64,000 nucleotides of DNA. Source: JADGRB01 sp036267635 (GTDB taxonomy: Bacteria > Myxococcota_A > Polyangia > Fen-1088). This document shows, piece after piece, positions 1 to 8,970 of this stretch. Where the stretch lies: the NCBI GenBank assembly GCA_036267635.1, contig DATAVR010000006.1:131117-195116 (forward strand). The letters run 5' to 3'. Each line of letters opens with the position of its first letter. Position 1 is the stretch's first letter. A program made the position numbers and the translations under genes. Under the pieces are notes generated by a model, which saw only the letters and a list, made by a program, of their open reading frames with translations, was not told where the DNA came from and did no database searches.

Positions 1-765
1 CGCGCGGTGATCGTGGCCGACGGGCACCGAACGGACGTCTGGATCTCCGAGCCGGGCTCGGATCGCGTGGCGCTGCGCCAAGATCTGGAGGTCGACCAGA
101 CTTCGGGCCTTCAGGCCGTGCTGGCCCTGCGCACGGTCGAGTTCCTGCGGATCAGCCTGGGTCTGGTGAGCGCACCGACGGTGGTGCCGCTCGAGCCCGC
201 GCCCGCCGTCGCCCGTACGTTGTCTCCTTCGCCTCCGCCCGAGCCGAGACGATGGTTGGCGATCGACGTTTCATCAGGTGTCCTGGCCAGCGTCGGCGGC
301 CTCGGCGCCATGGCCGTCGCCGGCCTCAGCTTGCGCGCGCAGCTCGCCGGCCTCGTCGGGGCCGAGCTCTGCGCCTACTTTCCGCTGACCGACTCCGAGC
401 TTTCGGAGACGGAGGGGCAGGCCCGCACTTCCGTCTCGCTGGCGGGCGGTGGTCTGTTGCTTGCCCCCCTCGGCGACCGACGCTTGTCGTTTGACCTCGC
501 CGCGGGGACGCTGGCGGTCTTCGTCAGGACGACCGGAACACCGACTGCGGCCGGCCCCGAAATGACCGACGCACAGATCGGCCTGGCCCTCTATGCGCGG
601 GGTGCGGCGCGGTTTCGGCTGGCGGAGCGCCTGGCCTTGCGCATCGACCTCCTGGGCGGGAGCGCGGTGCGCCGCCCGGTCATCTCCGTCGCCGGGGGGC
701 GAGACATTGCCACCTGGGGGACGGCCTTCGCCGCCGGCATGGGCGGCGCCGAGCTGCGGTTTTAG
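1..765 (+). CDS. Outer-membrane-type protein, 5' end cut by window
   Basis: The reading frame is open from the first base, so the gene starts upstream of the window and only its last 254 codons are seen. The visible part has a short N-terminal stretch, a Pro-rich linker (around residues 60-80, rich in PSPPPEP) and a C-terminal region of alternating hydrophobic strands ending in Leu-Arg-Phe, as expected of an outer-membrane beta-barrel. The layout (periplasmic domain, Pro-rich linker, barrel) is like that of the gene at 16693-17886, so the two may belong to the same family of myxobacterial envelope proteins. No enzymatic motif is visible. The function is unknown; the barrel is inferred from strand pattern and the terminal Phe. 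Confidence 0.65.
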   Translation, partial: RAVIVADGHRTDVWISEPGSDRVALRQDLEVDQTSGLQAVLALRTVEFLRISLGLVSAPTVVPLEPAPAVARTLSPSPPPEPRRWLAIDVSSGVLASVGGLGAMAVAGLSLRAQLAGLVGAELCAYFPLTDSELSETEGQARTSVSLAGGGLLLAPLGDRRLSFDLAAGTLAVFVRTTGTPTAAGPEMTDAQIGLALYARGAARFRLAERLALRIDLLGGSAVRRPVISVAGGRDIATWGTAFAAGMGGAELRF

Positions 766-833
766 CGCGCCGCGGTTTTGACGCCGCCGCGGCCTGAGCC
801 GCCTCGCGCCGGCGCGAACACTGATTCGAGGCA

Positions 834-2330
834 ATGTCGGTCGTACGTCTGTTGGTTCGCGTGGGGGTCGTGCTCACCGTCTGTCATGGCATGGCGGCGG
901 CGTCGCCGTCGCGGCGGCTCGCGCAGGCGCAGGATCCTGCCTCGAAGATCATCCAGCTGAACCGCGATGCCCTGGGCGCCATCGACAAGCGCGAGTTCGA
1001 GAAGGCGCGCGAGATCCTCAAGAAGGCGCTCGACCTCTGCCAGGCGACGGGGCTCGCCCAGCACCCGGTCGCCGCGCGGACCCACGTCCACATGGGCGTG
1101 GTGATCATCGAAGGGTTCAAGAACCGCGAGCTCGGCGAGAAGCAGTTTGCGGAGGCGCTGGCGATCGAGCCGACCATCGCGATGACCCCGTCGCTGGTGA
1201 CGCCGGAGATCAGCGAGGCGTTCGGCGAGGCGAAGCAGGCCAGTGGTACGGCGTCGGGTGCAGCGTCTGGTACCGCCGGGGCCGAAGCCGCCGCGCCGCC
1301 GCCCGAGAGCCGCCCCGCCGCCGCGCCGGCCGCGCGGCCAGCGGCGGGGTCGGGCGGCTTCACCTACCACACCGTCAGCGAGGTCAAGCAGGGGAACGCG
1401 ATCCGGGTGACCGTCAACGTCGACGAGAACCTGAAGTTCCACAAGGTCGTGCTCGCCTACCGACCGCAGGGGACCTCGGACTTCCTCGGGCGCGAGATGG
1501 ATCCCGTCGGCCCGGGCTCGTACAGCGCCGAGATCCCCGATCGCGCCACGACTGGCTCTTCGGTCGCCTATTACATCGAGGCGCAGGACGACGACGGACA
1601 GCCGGTCGCCAACCGCGGCACCGAGGAGCGGCCGCTGGTCATTCAGCTGGCGGGCGAGCCGCATCCCTCCGAGCACGCGCGTCCGTCCGAGGTCGCCAAG
1701 CGAGACGACAGCAGCGACGACGACACCACCGTTCGTGAAGAGGGGTCGACCGAAGGGGAGGGGACGCAGACCTGGTTCGCCGCCGTGCTCGTGGGGAGCG
1801 GCGTCGGTTACGCCTCCGGCACGGGGGAGACCAACGCCAACCTGCCGGTCCCCGGCTCGTTCGCCGCGACGTCGCTCGGCCACGTGGCGCCCGAGCTCGG
1901 CTACTGGGTCCTGCCGAATCTGGTGCTCTCGGCGCAGGGGCGGATCCAGGTGGTGAGCGGCCCGACCGAGCTCGTCGACAGCATGACCGGGCATGTCTAC
2001 CAGCCGGCGAACCTGGCGCTCGCCCTGTTCGCCAAGGCGTCGCTGTTCTTCGGCTCGGACGATTTTCGCCCGTTTCTCTCCGGCGGTCTCGGGGGCGGGC
2101 AGATCCGTCACGTGGTCACCTTCGGCTCCTACAAAGATTGCGGCGCAAACCGCAGCCAGACCTGCGTCGACTCCGTGGTGGCCGGGCCCGCCCTCGCGGA
2201 GGTAGGCGGCGGCATCGTCTACAAGCTGACCTCGGCGTTCGGGCTCGAGGCGGGGAGCAACCTCGAATTCGCGGCGCCCAAGTTCACGTTCAACGTCGAT
2301 CTCAACCTCGGCGTCACCATGAGCTTCTAG
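834..2330 (+). CDS. TPR-like / outer-membrane beta-barrel protein
   Basis: This 498-residue protein starts at an ATG with a weak AGG a few bases upstream and has a signal-peptide-like N terminus (hydrophobic VVLTVCHGMAAAS). Residues about 35-125 are helical and TPR-like (ALGAIDKREFEKAREILKKA), followed by an Ala/Pro-rich linker, a central beta domain (about 185-270), an acidic stretch rich in Asp and Glu, and a C-terminal domain (about 310-498) with alternating strands ending in SF, typical of a barrel. It probably sits in the outer membrane with a periplasmic TPR part. The next gene begins 5 bases after its stop, so the two are likely cotranscribed. No closer family is recognised. Confidence 0.75.
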   Translation: MSVVRLLVRVGVVLTVCHGMAAASPSRRLAQAQDPASKIIQLNRDALGAIDKREFEKAREILKKALDLCQATGLAQHPVAARTHVHMGVVIIEGFKNRELGEKQFAEALAIEPTIAMTPSLVTPEISEAFGEAKQASGTASGAASGTAGAEAAAPPPESRPAAAPAARPAAGSGGFTYHTVSEVKQGNAIRVTVNVDENLKFHKVVLAYRPQGTSDFLGREMDPVGPGSYSAEIPDRATTGSSVAYYIEAQDDDGQPVANRGTEERPLVIQLAGEPHPSEHARPSEVAKRDDSSDDDTTVREEGSTEGEGTQTWFAAVLVGSGVGYASGTGETNANLPVPGSFAATSLGHVAPELGYWVLPNLVLSAQGRIQVVSGPTELVDSMTGHVYQPANLALALFAKASLFFGSDDFRPFLSGGLGGGQIRHVVTFGSYKDCGANRSQTCVDSVVAGPALAEVGGGIVYKLTSAFGLEAGSNLEFAAPKFTFNVDLNLGVTMSF

Positions 2331-2334
2331 CGCG

Positions 2335-3279
2335 ATGGTCCGCCCCGTCGATTTCATGAAGCGCGCGCAGTCCGTTCTGATGGTCTCCCTGGCGACGCTC
2401 GTCGCTGGCTGCCTCACGCCCGACGGCTACTACCGTGGCCTCGACGGAGGCGCGACGGCCCAAGGCGGCTCGGGCGCAGCAGCCGGATCCTCCGGCTCGA
2501 CCGGCGGCGCGGTCGGCCAGGGTGGATCCTCCGGCTCGTCGGGCGGGGGCAGCGCGACCGGTGGCAGCGTCGCGACCGGCGGCAGGCCCGCGACCGGCGG
2601 CGCGACCGGGCTCGGCGGCACCGTGGGGGGGACGGGAGGCGCGGTGGCGACCACCGGGGGCAGCGGCGGGACCGCGACGGGCGGCGCCGGCGGCGCGTCC
2701 ACGGTGCTCTACAGCGACGATTTTTCCAGCGACACCGTCGGCATGGCCGCGAACGGCTGGATCCCCGACACCATCGACTCCGATCCCAGCGACGGGACCT
2801 GGAGCGTCATCAGCGACAACGGCAACAACGTCTTGCAGGGCGCGGCCACCGGCAGCGACTTCACGATGGACATCGGCGGCATGCTCTCCTGGACCGACTA
2901 CACCTTCCAGGTCGACATCAAGATGACGTCCGGATCGAGCTACGAGTTCGGGGTGTTCGGCCGCTTCGCGCTGGGGACCGACAAGGGGAACTACTACGAG
3001 GCGTACATGGACGACAGCGGCCAGGTGCAGCTGCGCGTCCGCCTCAACGGCAGCACCACCTCGCTCGGGAGCAAGAGCAAGTCGACCACCGGCGACGCCG
3101 TCATCGGCACCGTCTACACCTTCAAGCTCGACATGCACGGCTCGATCATCACCGTGTCGGTCAACGGCGTGGCGCGCGTCAGCATGGTGACGGATCCGAA
3201 CGCGCTCCCCGCGGGCGGCCTCGGCCTCATCGTGAACAACGGGACGGCGGAGTTCGACAACGTCGTGGTCACCGAGTAA
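2335..3279 (+). CDS. Lipoprotein with Gly-rich linker and lectin-like domain
   Basis: The protein has a lipoprotein signal peptide ending in the lipobox LVAGC; an ATG at 2356 gives a cleaner signal peptide than the ATG at 2335, so the start is uncertain. After the Cys comes TPDGYYR, then a Gly/Ser/Thr/Ala linker of about 90 residues, then a C-terminal beta domain of about 190 residues (from LYSDDFSSD to FDNVVVTE) that looks like a concanavalin A-like or LamG-type carbohydrate-binding fold. The gene at 6181-7122 is a clear paralogue with the same post-lipobox motif and domain order. It lies 13 bases upstream of uxaC on the same strand, which suggests binding of plant polysaccharide at the cell surface. 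The binding role is inferred. Confidence 0.8.
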   Translation: MVRPVDFMKRAQSVLMVSLATLVAGCLTPDGYYRGLDGGATAQGGSGAAAGSSGSTGGAVGQGGSSGSSGGGSATGGSVATGGRPATGGATGLGGTVGGTGGAVATTGGSGGTATGGAGGASTVLYSDDFSSDTVGMAANGWIPDTIDSDPSDGTWSVISDNGNNVLQGAATGSDFTMDIGGMLSWTDYTFQVDIKMTSGSSYEFGVFGRFALGTDKGNYYEAYMDDSGQVQLRVRLNGSTTSLGSKSKSTTGDAVIGTVYTFKLDMHGSIITVSVNGVARVSMVTDPNALPAGGLGLIVNNGTAEFDNVVVTE

Positions 3280-3292
3280 CGATCGGCCCGCC

Positions 3293-4726
3293 GTGCCCGC
3301 CGTCAAACCCGTCGTCAAACCGTTCCTCGATCAGGACTTTCTGCTCGATTCGCCGACGGCGGTCGATCTCTATCACGGGGTCGCCGCCCAGCAGCCGATC
3401 CTCGACTACCACTGTCACCTGTCGCCGGCCCAGGTCGCTGACGATCACCGGTTCCGTTCGATCACCGAGATCTGGCTCGACGGCGACCACTACAAGTGGC
3501 GGGCGATGCGTGCCGACGGCGTCCCCGAACGGGCCATCACCGGCGCGGCGACCGACTGGGAGAAGTTCGAGGCCTGGGCCAAGACCGTCCCCCACACGCT
3601 GCGCAATCCGCTCTACCACTGGACGCACCTCGAGCTGCGCTTCCCGTTCGGCGTGGCCGGCAAGCTGCTCTCGCCCGATACCGGGCGCGAGATCTTCGAG
3701 CACTGCAACCGCAAGCTCGGCGAGGAGGGGTTCACCACCCAGGGCCTGCTGCGCCAGTTCAACGTGCGGGTCGTCTGCAGCACCGACGATCCCATCGACG
3801 ATCTCGCACCGCACGCGCGCCACGCGCGGCGGGCGGACGCGTTCACCAAGCTCTACCCGACCTGGCGCCCCGATCGGGCGCTGGCGCTCGCCGATCTCGC
3901 CGGCTGGAACGCCTGGGTCGACGCGCTCTCGGCCGCGGCGCGCGCGCCGGTCGGGACGCTCGACGAGCTGCGCAGCGCGCTCGCCCAGCGGCACGAGGCG
4001 TTTCACGCCGCCGGCTGCCGCGCCTCCGACCACGGCCTCGAGCGCCTCTACGTCGCCGACTACACCGAGCGGGAGGTGGCCGCCATCTTCGCCAAGGCCC
4101 GCGCCGGTCAGGCGCCGTCTCCCGACGAGACGGAGAAGCTGCGTTCGGCGCTCCTCTTCGACCTGGCGATCCTCGACCACCGGCGCGGCTGGGCGCAGCA
4201 GTTCCACCTCGGCGCGCTGCGCGACACCAGCGCGCGCGGAATGGCCGCGCTCGGCCCCAACACCGGCTACGACGCCATCGCCGACTTCCCGCAGGCGGTC
4301 GCGCTGGCGCGCTTCCTCGATCGCCTGGACGCGGCCGGCCAGCTGGCCAAGACGATCGTCTACAACCTGAACCCCGCCGACAACGAGGCGTTCGCCACCG
4401 TCATCGGCAGCTTCAACGACGGCTCGGCGCCGGGGAAGATGCAGCTCGGCAGCGCCTGGTGGTTCCTCGATCAGCTCGACGGCATGCGCCGGCAGATCGA
4501 CGCGCTCTCCAGCCTCGGTCTCCTCTCCCGCTTCGTCGGCATGCTGACCGACTCGCGCAGCTTCCTATCATTCTCGCGCCACGAGTACTTCCGGCGGCTG
4601 CTTTGCAACATGCTGGGCCACGACGTCGAGCGGGGCCTGCTGCCGAACGATCGCCCGCTGCTCGACGCGCTGGTCGAGGACGTCTGCTTCCGGAACGCGC
4701 GCGACTACTTCAAGTTCGAGATCTGA
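3293..4726 (+). CDS. uxaC: Glucuronate/galacturonate isomerase
   Basis: UxaC interconverts D-glucuronate with D-fructuronate and D-galacturonate with D-tagaturonate, the first step of the isomerase route of hexuronate breakdown; it is cytoplasmic. The 477-residue length matches the family. The metal-binding HxH of the amidohydrolase-like barrel is at His40 and His42 (DYHCHL), and the typical C-terminal DSRSFLSFSRHEYFRR segment is present. The start is GTG, 13 bases after the stop of the lectin-like lipoprotein, so an operon is likely. Nearby kdgK, eda, an ExuT-like transporter and a GH28 enzyme fit uronate use; genes for the following oxidoreductase and dehydratase steps are not in the window. 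Confidence 0.95.
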   Translation: MPAVKPVVKPFLDQDFLLDSPTAVDLYHGVAAQQPILDYHCHLSPAQVADDHRFRSITEIWLDGDHYKWRAMRADGVPERAITGAATDWEKFEAWAKTVPHTLRNPLYHWTHLELRFPFGVAGKLLSPDTGREIFEHCNRKLGEEGFTTQGLLRQFNVRVVCSTDDPIDDLAPHARHARRADAFTKLYPTWRPDRALALADLAGWNAWVDALSAAARAPVGTLDELRSALAQRHEAFHAAGCRASDHGLERLYVADYTEREVAAIFAKARAGQAPSPDETEKLRSALLFDLAILDHRRGWAQQFHLGALRDTSARGMAALGPNTGYDAIADFPQAVALARFLDRLDAAGQLAKTIVYNLNPADNEAFATVIGSFNDGSAPGKMQLGSAWWFLDQLDGMRRQIDALSSLGLLSRFVGMLTDSRSFLSFSRHEYFRRLLCNMLGHDVERGLLPNDRPLLDALVEDVCFRNARDYFKFEI

Positions 4727-4748
4727 CCGGCGCCCTCAACTGGGGCCA

Positions 4749-5933
4749 CTAACCGGGCGGGTTGATGCTGGGGCAGCCGAAGATGATCTGCACCGCGCCG
4801 GCGCCGTCGGCCTGAATCATGTTGCACCAGGAGCCGTAGACCTCGACCGCCGTGTCGTTGCCGTCGGTGTAGTCCCATCCGTTGAGGTTTTTCGCGTCGT
4901 AGGGAATGCGGGTCATCCCCGAGCCCACGTAGACGCCCAGCTTGGTGCTGTCGTTGGGGACCGGAGGCGTCATCCCGAGTGGAAACAGGCAGCTCGAGAT
5001 CTGACCGGTGATCGACCCGAGGGCCGAGGTGAGGGTCGTCATGTCGCTGGCCAGGTAGAAGTGCGGGGAGAGCGGGTTGGTGGCGTTGGCCGGGACCTCG
5101 CCTCCGGCGTCCGCCATCTGGTTGAGCGTGGTGGTGTCGCTGGCCGTGGTTCCGATCCCGATGACGAAGGTGGGGAAACCGGCCGTCTTGGCGTTCGTCA
5201 CGGCCGTCACCGCGTACGGCCTGGCGGCGTCGGTGTCCTCGCTGGACGGGATCGCGGCGCACGAGGGCTCGCCGTCGGTCGCCAGGAGGATGTACTTCGG
5301 GTTGGTGTCGGTGAGCGTCTTCAGATAGGTGACGGCGGCGTTGATCGCGTCGCCGGTCGGAGTTCCGTTGCCGTCCGGGGTGGTGGCGGTGATCCCGGCC
5401 GTCACGGCGGTCGCGTCGGTGGCCGCGACTTTGACGTCGATGTTGCTGGTGACGCTGCCGGCCACGCATTCATTCCCGGATCCCTCGGGGAACGACTTCA
5501 TTCCCCAGAGCACCGAGCTGTCGGTACCGGTGACGACGCTGTTGAGCGTCGGCACCACCACGCTCCACTTCGAGGGCGCGCCCGACGACGAGTTGATGGG
5601 GTCCTGCATGGAGGCCGAGCGATCGAGGACCAGCAGGATGTCCGCGTTCTTGGGCGTCGGCTGGAACTGCTGCAGGCCGCAGTTCGGCGTGCCGGCGTCG
5701 CTCATCGGGCCGACGTCACCCCCGCCCCCGCCGTTGCCGGTCGGTGAGGTGCTGCCACCGCTCCCGGTGACGTTGCTGCCCCCAGCGCCGACGGCTCCGC
5801 CGGTTCCCGTACCCCCGCCGGTCGCGCCGCTGCCGCCTTCGCCCGCGGCGCTTTGCACCTGCTTCGTTCCGGCACAGCCACCGGCGGCAGCGAGAGCCGC
5901 CAGCAAGGGAATCAGCGCGCACAACTTCGTCAT
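4749..5933 (-). CDS. VWA-domain lipoprotein
   Basis: This is a surface lipoprotein of 394 residues. The ATG at 5933 is preceded by GGGAGGT, and longer upstream readings lack a ribosome site. The signal peptide ends in the lipobox AAGGC, followed by a Gly/Thr-rich linker. The von Willebrand factor A domain starts near residue 90 with DILLVLDRSASM, which holds the DxSxS metal (MIDAS) motif; further MIDAS candidates are the Thr of GTPTGDAI and the Asp of ATDGEPSC. Such domains bind protein partners through a divalent metal. It converges on uxaC with only 22 bases between stops. Its ligand is unknown. Confidence 0.85.
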   Translation of the reverse strand: MTKLCALIPLLAALAAAGGCAGTKQVQSAAGEGGSGATGGGTGTGGAVGAGGSNVTGSGGSTSPTGNGGGGGDVGPMSDAGTPNCGLQQFQPTPKNADILLVLDRSASMQDPINSSSGAPSKWSVVVPTLNSVVTGTDSSVLWGMKSFPEGSGNECVAGSVTSNIDVKVAATDATAVTAGITATTPDGNGTPTGDAINAAVTYLKTLTDTNPKYILLATDGEPSCAAIPSSEDTDAARPYAVTAVTNAKTAGFPTFVIGIGTTASDTTTLNQMADAGGEVPANATNPLSPHFYLASDMTTLTSALGSITGQISSCLFPLGMTPPVPNDSTKLGVYVGSGMTRIPYDAKNLNGWDYTDGNDTAVEVYGSWCNMIQADGAGAVQIIFGCPSINPPG

Positions 5934-5946
5934 CGTGACCTCCCAC

Positions 5947-5985
5947 GGGGCCGCGCCAGCACTCCCAGGCAACCGGCGCGGCCCC
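5947..5985. promoter_or_regulatory. 11-bp perfect inverted repeat in leader of VWA lipoprotein
   Basis: GGGGCCGCGCC (5947-5957) and GGCGCGGCCCC (5975-5985) are perfectly complementary with a 17-base loop. The repeat lies just upstream of the ribosome site of the minus-strand VWA lipoprotein, in the region shared with the divergent lipoprotein gene at 6181. It could form a leader hairpin or be an operator. No U-tract follows on either strand. Confidence 0.4.
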
Positions 5986-6180
5986 GCAGATCCTCTGGCT
6001 CGTTGCAGAGCCAACCTTGAGCCGCCCAGAGCGACCCGAGCGGCGAAATGCTTTGCTCTGGGAGTGTCCGCACCTCCACGGCGCAGCTCATGAGCCGTTC
6101 AAGTAGGGGGGCAGGCCTCGGTTTTCCGCAGCGTGAGCCGCCTTCATCCCCCGCGGACACTTCGTGACTTGGGGATGTGC

Positions 6181-7122
6181 ATGACCACTCTGTCGCATCG
6201 AGCGCCCTTCACGGTGGTCCGGATCGCGCTCTGCGCCGGGGCTCTGCTGGCGACCGCGGGCTGCATCACGCCGGACGGCTACTACCGCGACCTCGGCGCC
6301 GGCGGGAGCGGCCAGGGTGGCGGGAGCGGCCAGGGTGGGACGAGCGCCGGCACGGGCGGCGCCACCGCCAGCGGGGGCGCCGCGGGGACGGGAGCGGGCG
6401 GCACGAGCCCGGTCACCGGCAGCGGCGGCGCGACCGGCACGGGCGGCGCCACGGGAAAGGCAGGGGCCACCGGCTCGGGCGGCACCATATCGACCGGCAC
6501 GGGCGGCGCGACATCGACCGGCGGCACCACCGGCAGCGGCGGCGCGACCGGCAGCGGCGCCAGCTCCGGCTCGGTCCTGTTTTCGGACGGCTTCGAGAAC
6601 GGAACGACCAACTGGGTCACGAGCGGTCCGGGCACCGCCTCGACCCTCACCGACGGGAGCAACGTCTACGAGCTCTCTTGCTTGATGAACAAGGTCTATC
6701 TGTCGGCGGCGGGCGTCACCACCTGGACCGACGTCATCGTGCAAGCGAAGGTCAAGATCCTCTCCTTCAACGGCTCGAGCTCCTCGTACTACGCGGGGAT
6801 CTGCGCGCGGGTGCAGGACGCCAGCAACTACTACTGCGTCGCGCTTCGCAGCGACGGCAGTGTCTCCATCCGCGGCGACATCGGCGGGAGCAGCAACTCG
6901 ATCGGCAGCTCGGCCAGCTACGGCGTCACGGCGGGGACCTGGTACACCGTGCAGCTCGAAGTGGTCGGCGGGACGATCAGCGCCTCCATCAACGGGACGC
7001 CGGTGCTCCCCAAGTCGGCCTCGTCGCCGATCACCGATTCGTCGTTGACCAACGGCGGGATTGCGCTGGCGGTCGAAAACGCCGACGCCGAGTTCGACGA
7101 CGTCAGCGTGACGGTTCCTTAG
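6181..7122 (+). CDS. Lipoprotein with Gly-rich linker and lectin-like domain (paralogue of 2335)
   Basis: The protein of about 313 residues has a lipoprotein signal peptide (VVRIALCAGALLATAGC) and then TPDGYYRDLG, matching the post-lipobox sequence of the gene at 2335. A Gly/Ser/Thr linker of about 90 residues follows, then a beta-rich C-terminal domain (LFSDGFENG to FDDVSVTV) resembling LamG/concanavalin A-like carbohydrate-binding modules. A GGGGA lies about 6 bases before the chosen ATG at 6181; an ATG at 6175 is also possible. It is transcribed away from the VWA lipoprotein and converges on eda. The likely role is surface binding or processing of plant polysaccharide, which is inferred from neighbours. 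Confidence 0.8.
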   Translation: MTTLSHRAPFTVVRIALCAGALLATAGCITPDGYYRDLGAGGSGQGGGSGQGGTSAGTGGATASGGAAGTGAGGTSPVTGSGGATGTGGATGKAGATGSGGTISTGTGGATSTGGTTGSGGATGSGASSGSVLFSDGFENGTTNWVTSGPGTASTLTDGSNVYELSCLMNKVYLSAAGVTTWTDVIVQAKVKILSFNGSSSSYYAGICARVQDASNYYCVALRSDGSVSIRGDIGGSSNSIGSSASYGVTAGTWYTVQLEVVGGTISASINGTPVLPKSASSPITDSSLTNGGIALAVENADAEFDDVSVTVP

Positions 7123-7133
7123 CCGCCGCTCAG

Positions 7134-7817
7134 TCAGGCGCCGGCGGATAACGAAGCGCGGGCCGCCTGCACCACCGCGCGCAGCTCGCGCGTGCGCTCG
7201 GTGATCGTCGCGTCGCGCCCCTCGGCGAGCGCGACCGGGTCGATCAGCTCGGAGCCGATGCCGAGCGCCACGGCGCCGGCGGCCAGGTACTCGGCGGCGT
7301 TGGCGGCGGTGATCCCGCCCGTCGGCAACAGCTTCACCTCGGGGAGCGGGCCGCGCAGCGCGCGAAGATACTTGGGCCCCCCCACCGCCGAGACGGGGAA
7401 GATCTTCACCAGGTCCGCGCCGAGATTCCAGGCGGCGATCACCTCGGTCGGGGTGAGCGCGCCCGGCATGGCAGGGACGCCGCGGGCGTGCGCCTCGACG
7501 ACGGTGTCGGGATCGAGGCCGGGGCTGACCACGAACGCCGCGCCGGCGTCGACGCACTGGTGGGCCGCCGTCGCGCTCAGCACGGTGCCGGCGCCGACCA
7601 ATGCCCGATCGCCGAGCTCGCGCACGAGGGCGCGGATGACGGCGGGCGCGTCGGGGACGGTCATGGTGATCTCGAAGATCGAGATGCCGCCGGCCAGCAC
7701 CGCCCGCGCCGCCCGCAGCGCGAGATCGGGCGTGGCCGCGCGGATGACCGGGACGATGGCCTCATCGGCGATGCGCCGGACGATTTCGGCGCGCGAGGCG
7801 TGCTCGACGCGACTCAT
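7134..7817 (-). CDS. eda: KDPG / KHG aldolase family protein
   Basis: This 227-residue aldolase is predicted to split 2-keto-3-deoxy-6-phosphogluconate into pyruvate and glyceraldehyde-3-phosphate, the last step of uronate and Entner-Doudoroff breakdown. The Schiff-base Lys lies in VKIFPV and the phosphate-binding PTGGI is present. The catalytic Glu region reads FEITMTVP; the Arg found four residues after this Glu in E. coli Eda is Thr here, a variation seen in related aldolases. The ATG overlaps the kdgK stop as ATGA (7814-7817), so the two are translationally coupled. It is the last gene of the minus-strand operon exuT-like > porin > kdgK > eda. Confidence 0.9.
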   Translation of the reverse strand: MSRVEHASRAEIVRRIADEAIVPVIRAATPDLALRAARAVLAGGISIFEITMTVPDAPAVIRALVRELGDRALVGAGTVLSATAAHQCVDAGAAFVVSPGLDPDTVVEAHARGVPAMPGALTPTEVIAAWNLGADLVKIFPVSAVGGPKYLRALRGPLPEVKLLPTGGITAANAAEYLAAGAVALGIGSELIDPVALAEGRDATITERTRELRAVVQAARASLSAGA

Positions 7818-8911
7818 CGGTCGATCCGCGCGCTCGGCGCCTCCATCGCGCGCAGCACCTCGGCCAGCGTCGCCATGCTGGTGTCGCCGGGCGTCGACAT
7901 GGCCAGCGCGCCGTGCGCGACGCCGCAGCCGAGCGCCCAGGCCGGATCCTTGCCGCCGAGGAGGCAGTAGATGAACCCGGAGGCAAACGAGTCGCCCCCG
8001 CCGACGCGATCGAGGATCTCGACGTCGCGCTGTGCGATCTCGACGAACTGGCCGTCTACAAAGGCGATGGCACCCCAGCCGTTGGCGCTCGCCGAGCGCG
8101 AGGTGCGCAGCGTGGTGGTGACCGCCGAGAGGTTTGGGAAGGCGCGCAGCACCTCGCCGATCATGGTGCGGAAGCCGTCGGTCGGCAGCTCGCCGTGGCG
8201 CAGGTCGACGCCGGGCGGGTCGAAGCCGAGCGCGGCGGCGAAGTCCTCTTCGTTGCCGAACAGCACGTCGACGAACGGCAGCAGCGAGCGGTTGACCTCG
8301 CGCGCGCGCGCCTGACCGCCGACCGCGCGCCAGAGCGAATCGCGGTAGTTGAGATCGTACGAGACGCGGGTGCCGTGCCGGCGGGCCTCCTCCATCGCGG
8401 CGCGCGCGACGGCCGGCGTCTCCTCGGACAGGCCGCAGAAGATCCCGCCGGTGTGGAACCAGCGGACGCCCTCGGTGCCGAAGAGAGCGCGCCAGTCTAC
8501 GTCGCCGGGGCGCATCTGCGAGACGGCGGTGGCGCCGCGATCGGAGCAGCCGACGCCACCCCGCGCACCGAACCCGCGCTCCGTGAAGTTGAGCCCGTTG
8601 CGCGCTGCGCGCCCGACGCCGTCGTAGGGGACCCAGCGCAGGAGCGACAGGTCGACCCCGCCTTGCAGCATCAGATCCTCGACCAGCCGCCCGACGGGGT
8701 TGTCCGCCAGCGCGGTGACGATCGCCGTCCGCAGGCCGAAGCAGCGGCGCAGGCCGCGCGCGACGTTGTACTCGCCGCCGCCTTCCCAGGCGCGGAAGGT
8801 GCGCGTGGTGTGCACGCGCCCCTGACCGGGATCGAGGCGCAACATCACCTCGCCCAGGCTCACCTCGTCGAAGCGGCACTCCGCCGCCGGTCTGATCGCA
8901 AGCTCGCTCAT
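7814..8911 (-). CDS. kdgK: 2-keto-3-deoxygluconate kinase (PfkB family)
   Basis: The 365-residue protein is a PfkB/ribokinase-type sugar kinase. It has the N-terminal GEVMLRLDP start of the fold, the substrate-loop EGGGEYNVARGL, and the C-terminal signature DRVGGGDSFASGF whose Asp is the catalytic base. KdgK phosphorylates 2-keto-3-deoxygluconate to KDPG, the substrate of the coupled eda gene downstream (ATGA overlap). Kinase specificity cannot be read from the motifs alone, but the pairing with eda, the ExuT-like transporter and uxaC makes KDG the best substrate call. Confidence 0.9.
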   Translation of the reverse strand: MSELAIRPAAECRFDEVSLGEVMLRLDPGQGRVHTTRTFRAWEGGGEYNVARGLRRCFGLRTAIVTALADNPVGRLVEDLMLQGGVDLSLLRWVPYDGVGRAARNGLNFTERGFGARGGVGCSDRGATAVSQMRPGDVDWRALFGTEGVRWFHTGGIFCGLSEETPAVARAAMEEARRHGTRVSYDLNYRDSLWRAVGGQARAREVNRSLLPFVDVLFGNEEDFAAALGFDPPGVDLRHGELPTDGFRTMIGEVLRAFPNLSAVTTTLRTSRSASANGWGAIAFVDGQFVEIAQRDVEILDRVGGGDSFASGFIYCLLGGKDPAWALGCGVAHGALAMSTPGDTSMATLAEVLRAMEAPSARIDR

Positions 8912-8932
8912 GGACGATGAAGGCGAGCTTGC

Positions 8933-8950
8933 GCCGGGCCACGGCCCGGC
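8933..8950 (-). promoter_or_regulatory. Intercistronic hairpin between porin and kdgK
   Basis: GCCGGGCC and GGCCCGGC form a perfect 8-bp stem with a 2-base loop. The flanks (GAGCTTG and CAAGAGCTC) can extend the stem with a small bulge. It lies in the 59-base gap between the porin stop and the kdgK start and has no U-tract, so it may stabilise the porin message or attenuate read-through rather than end transcription fully. Confidence 0.45.
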
Positions 8951-8970
8951 ACAAGAGCTCGCGGCCCGCG

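Noticed and set aside
762..2417. Long open frame on the minus strand opposite the TPR/barrel gene
   Set aside because: High GC keeps antisense frames open; the sequence is Arg/Gly/Asp-rich with no signal, motif or ribosome site, while the plus strand has a clear secreted protein.
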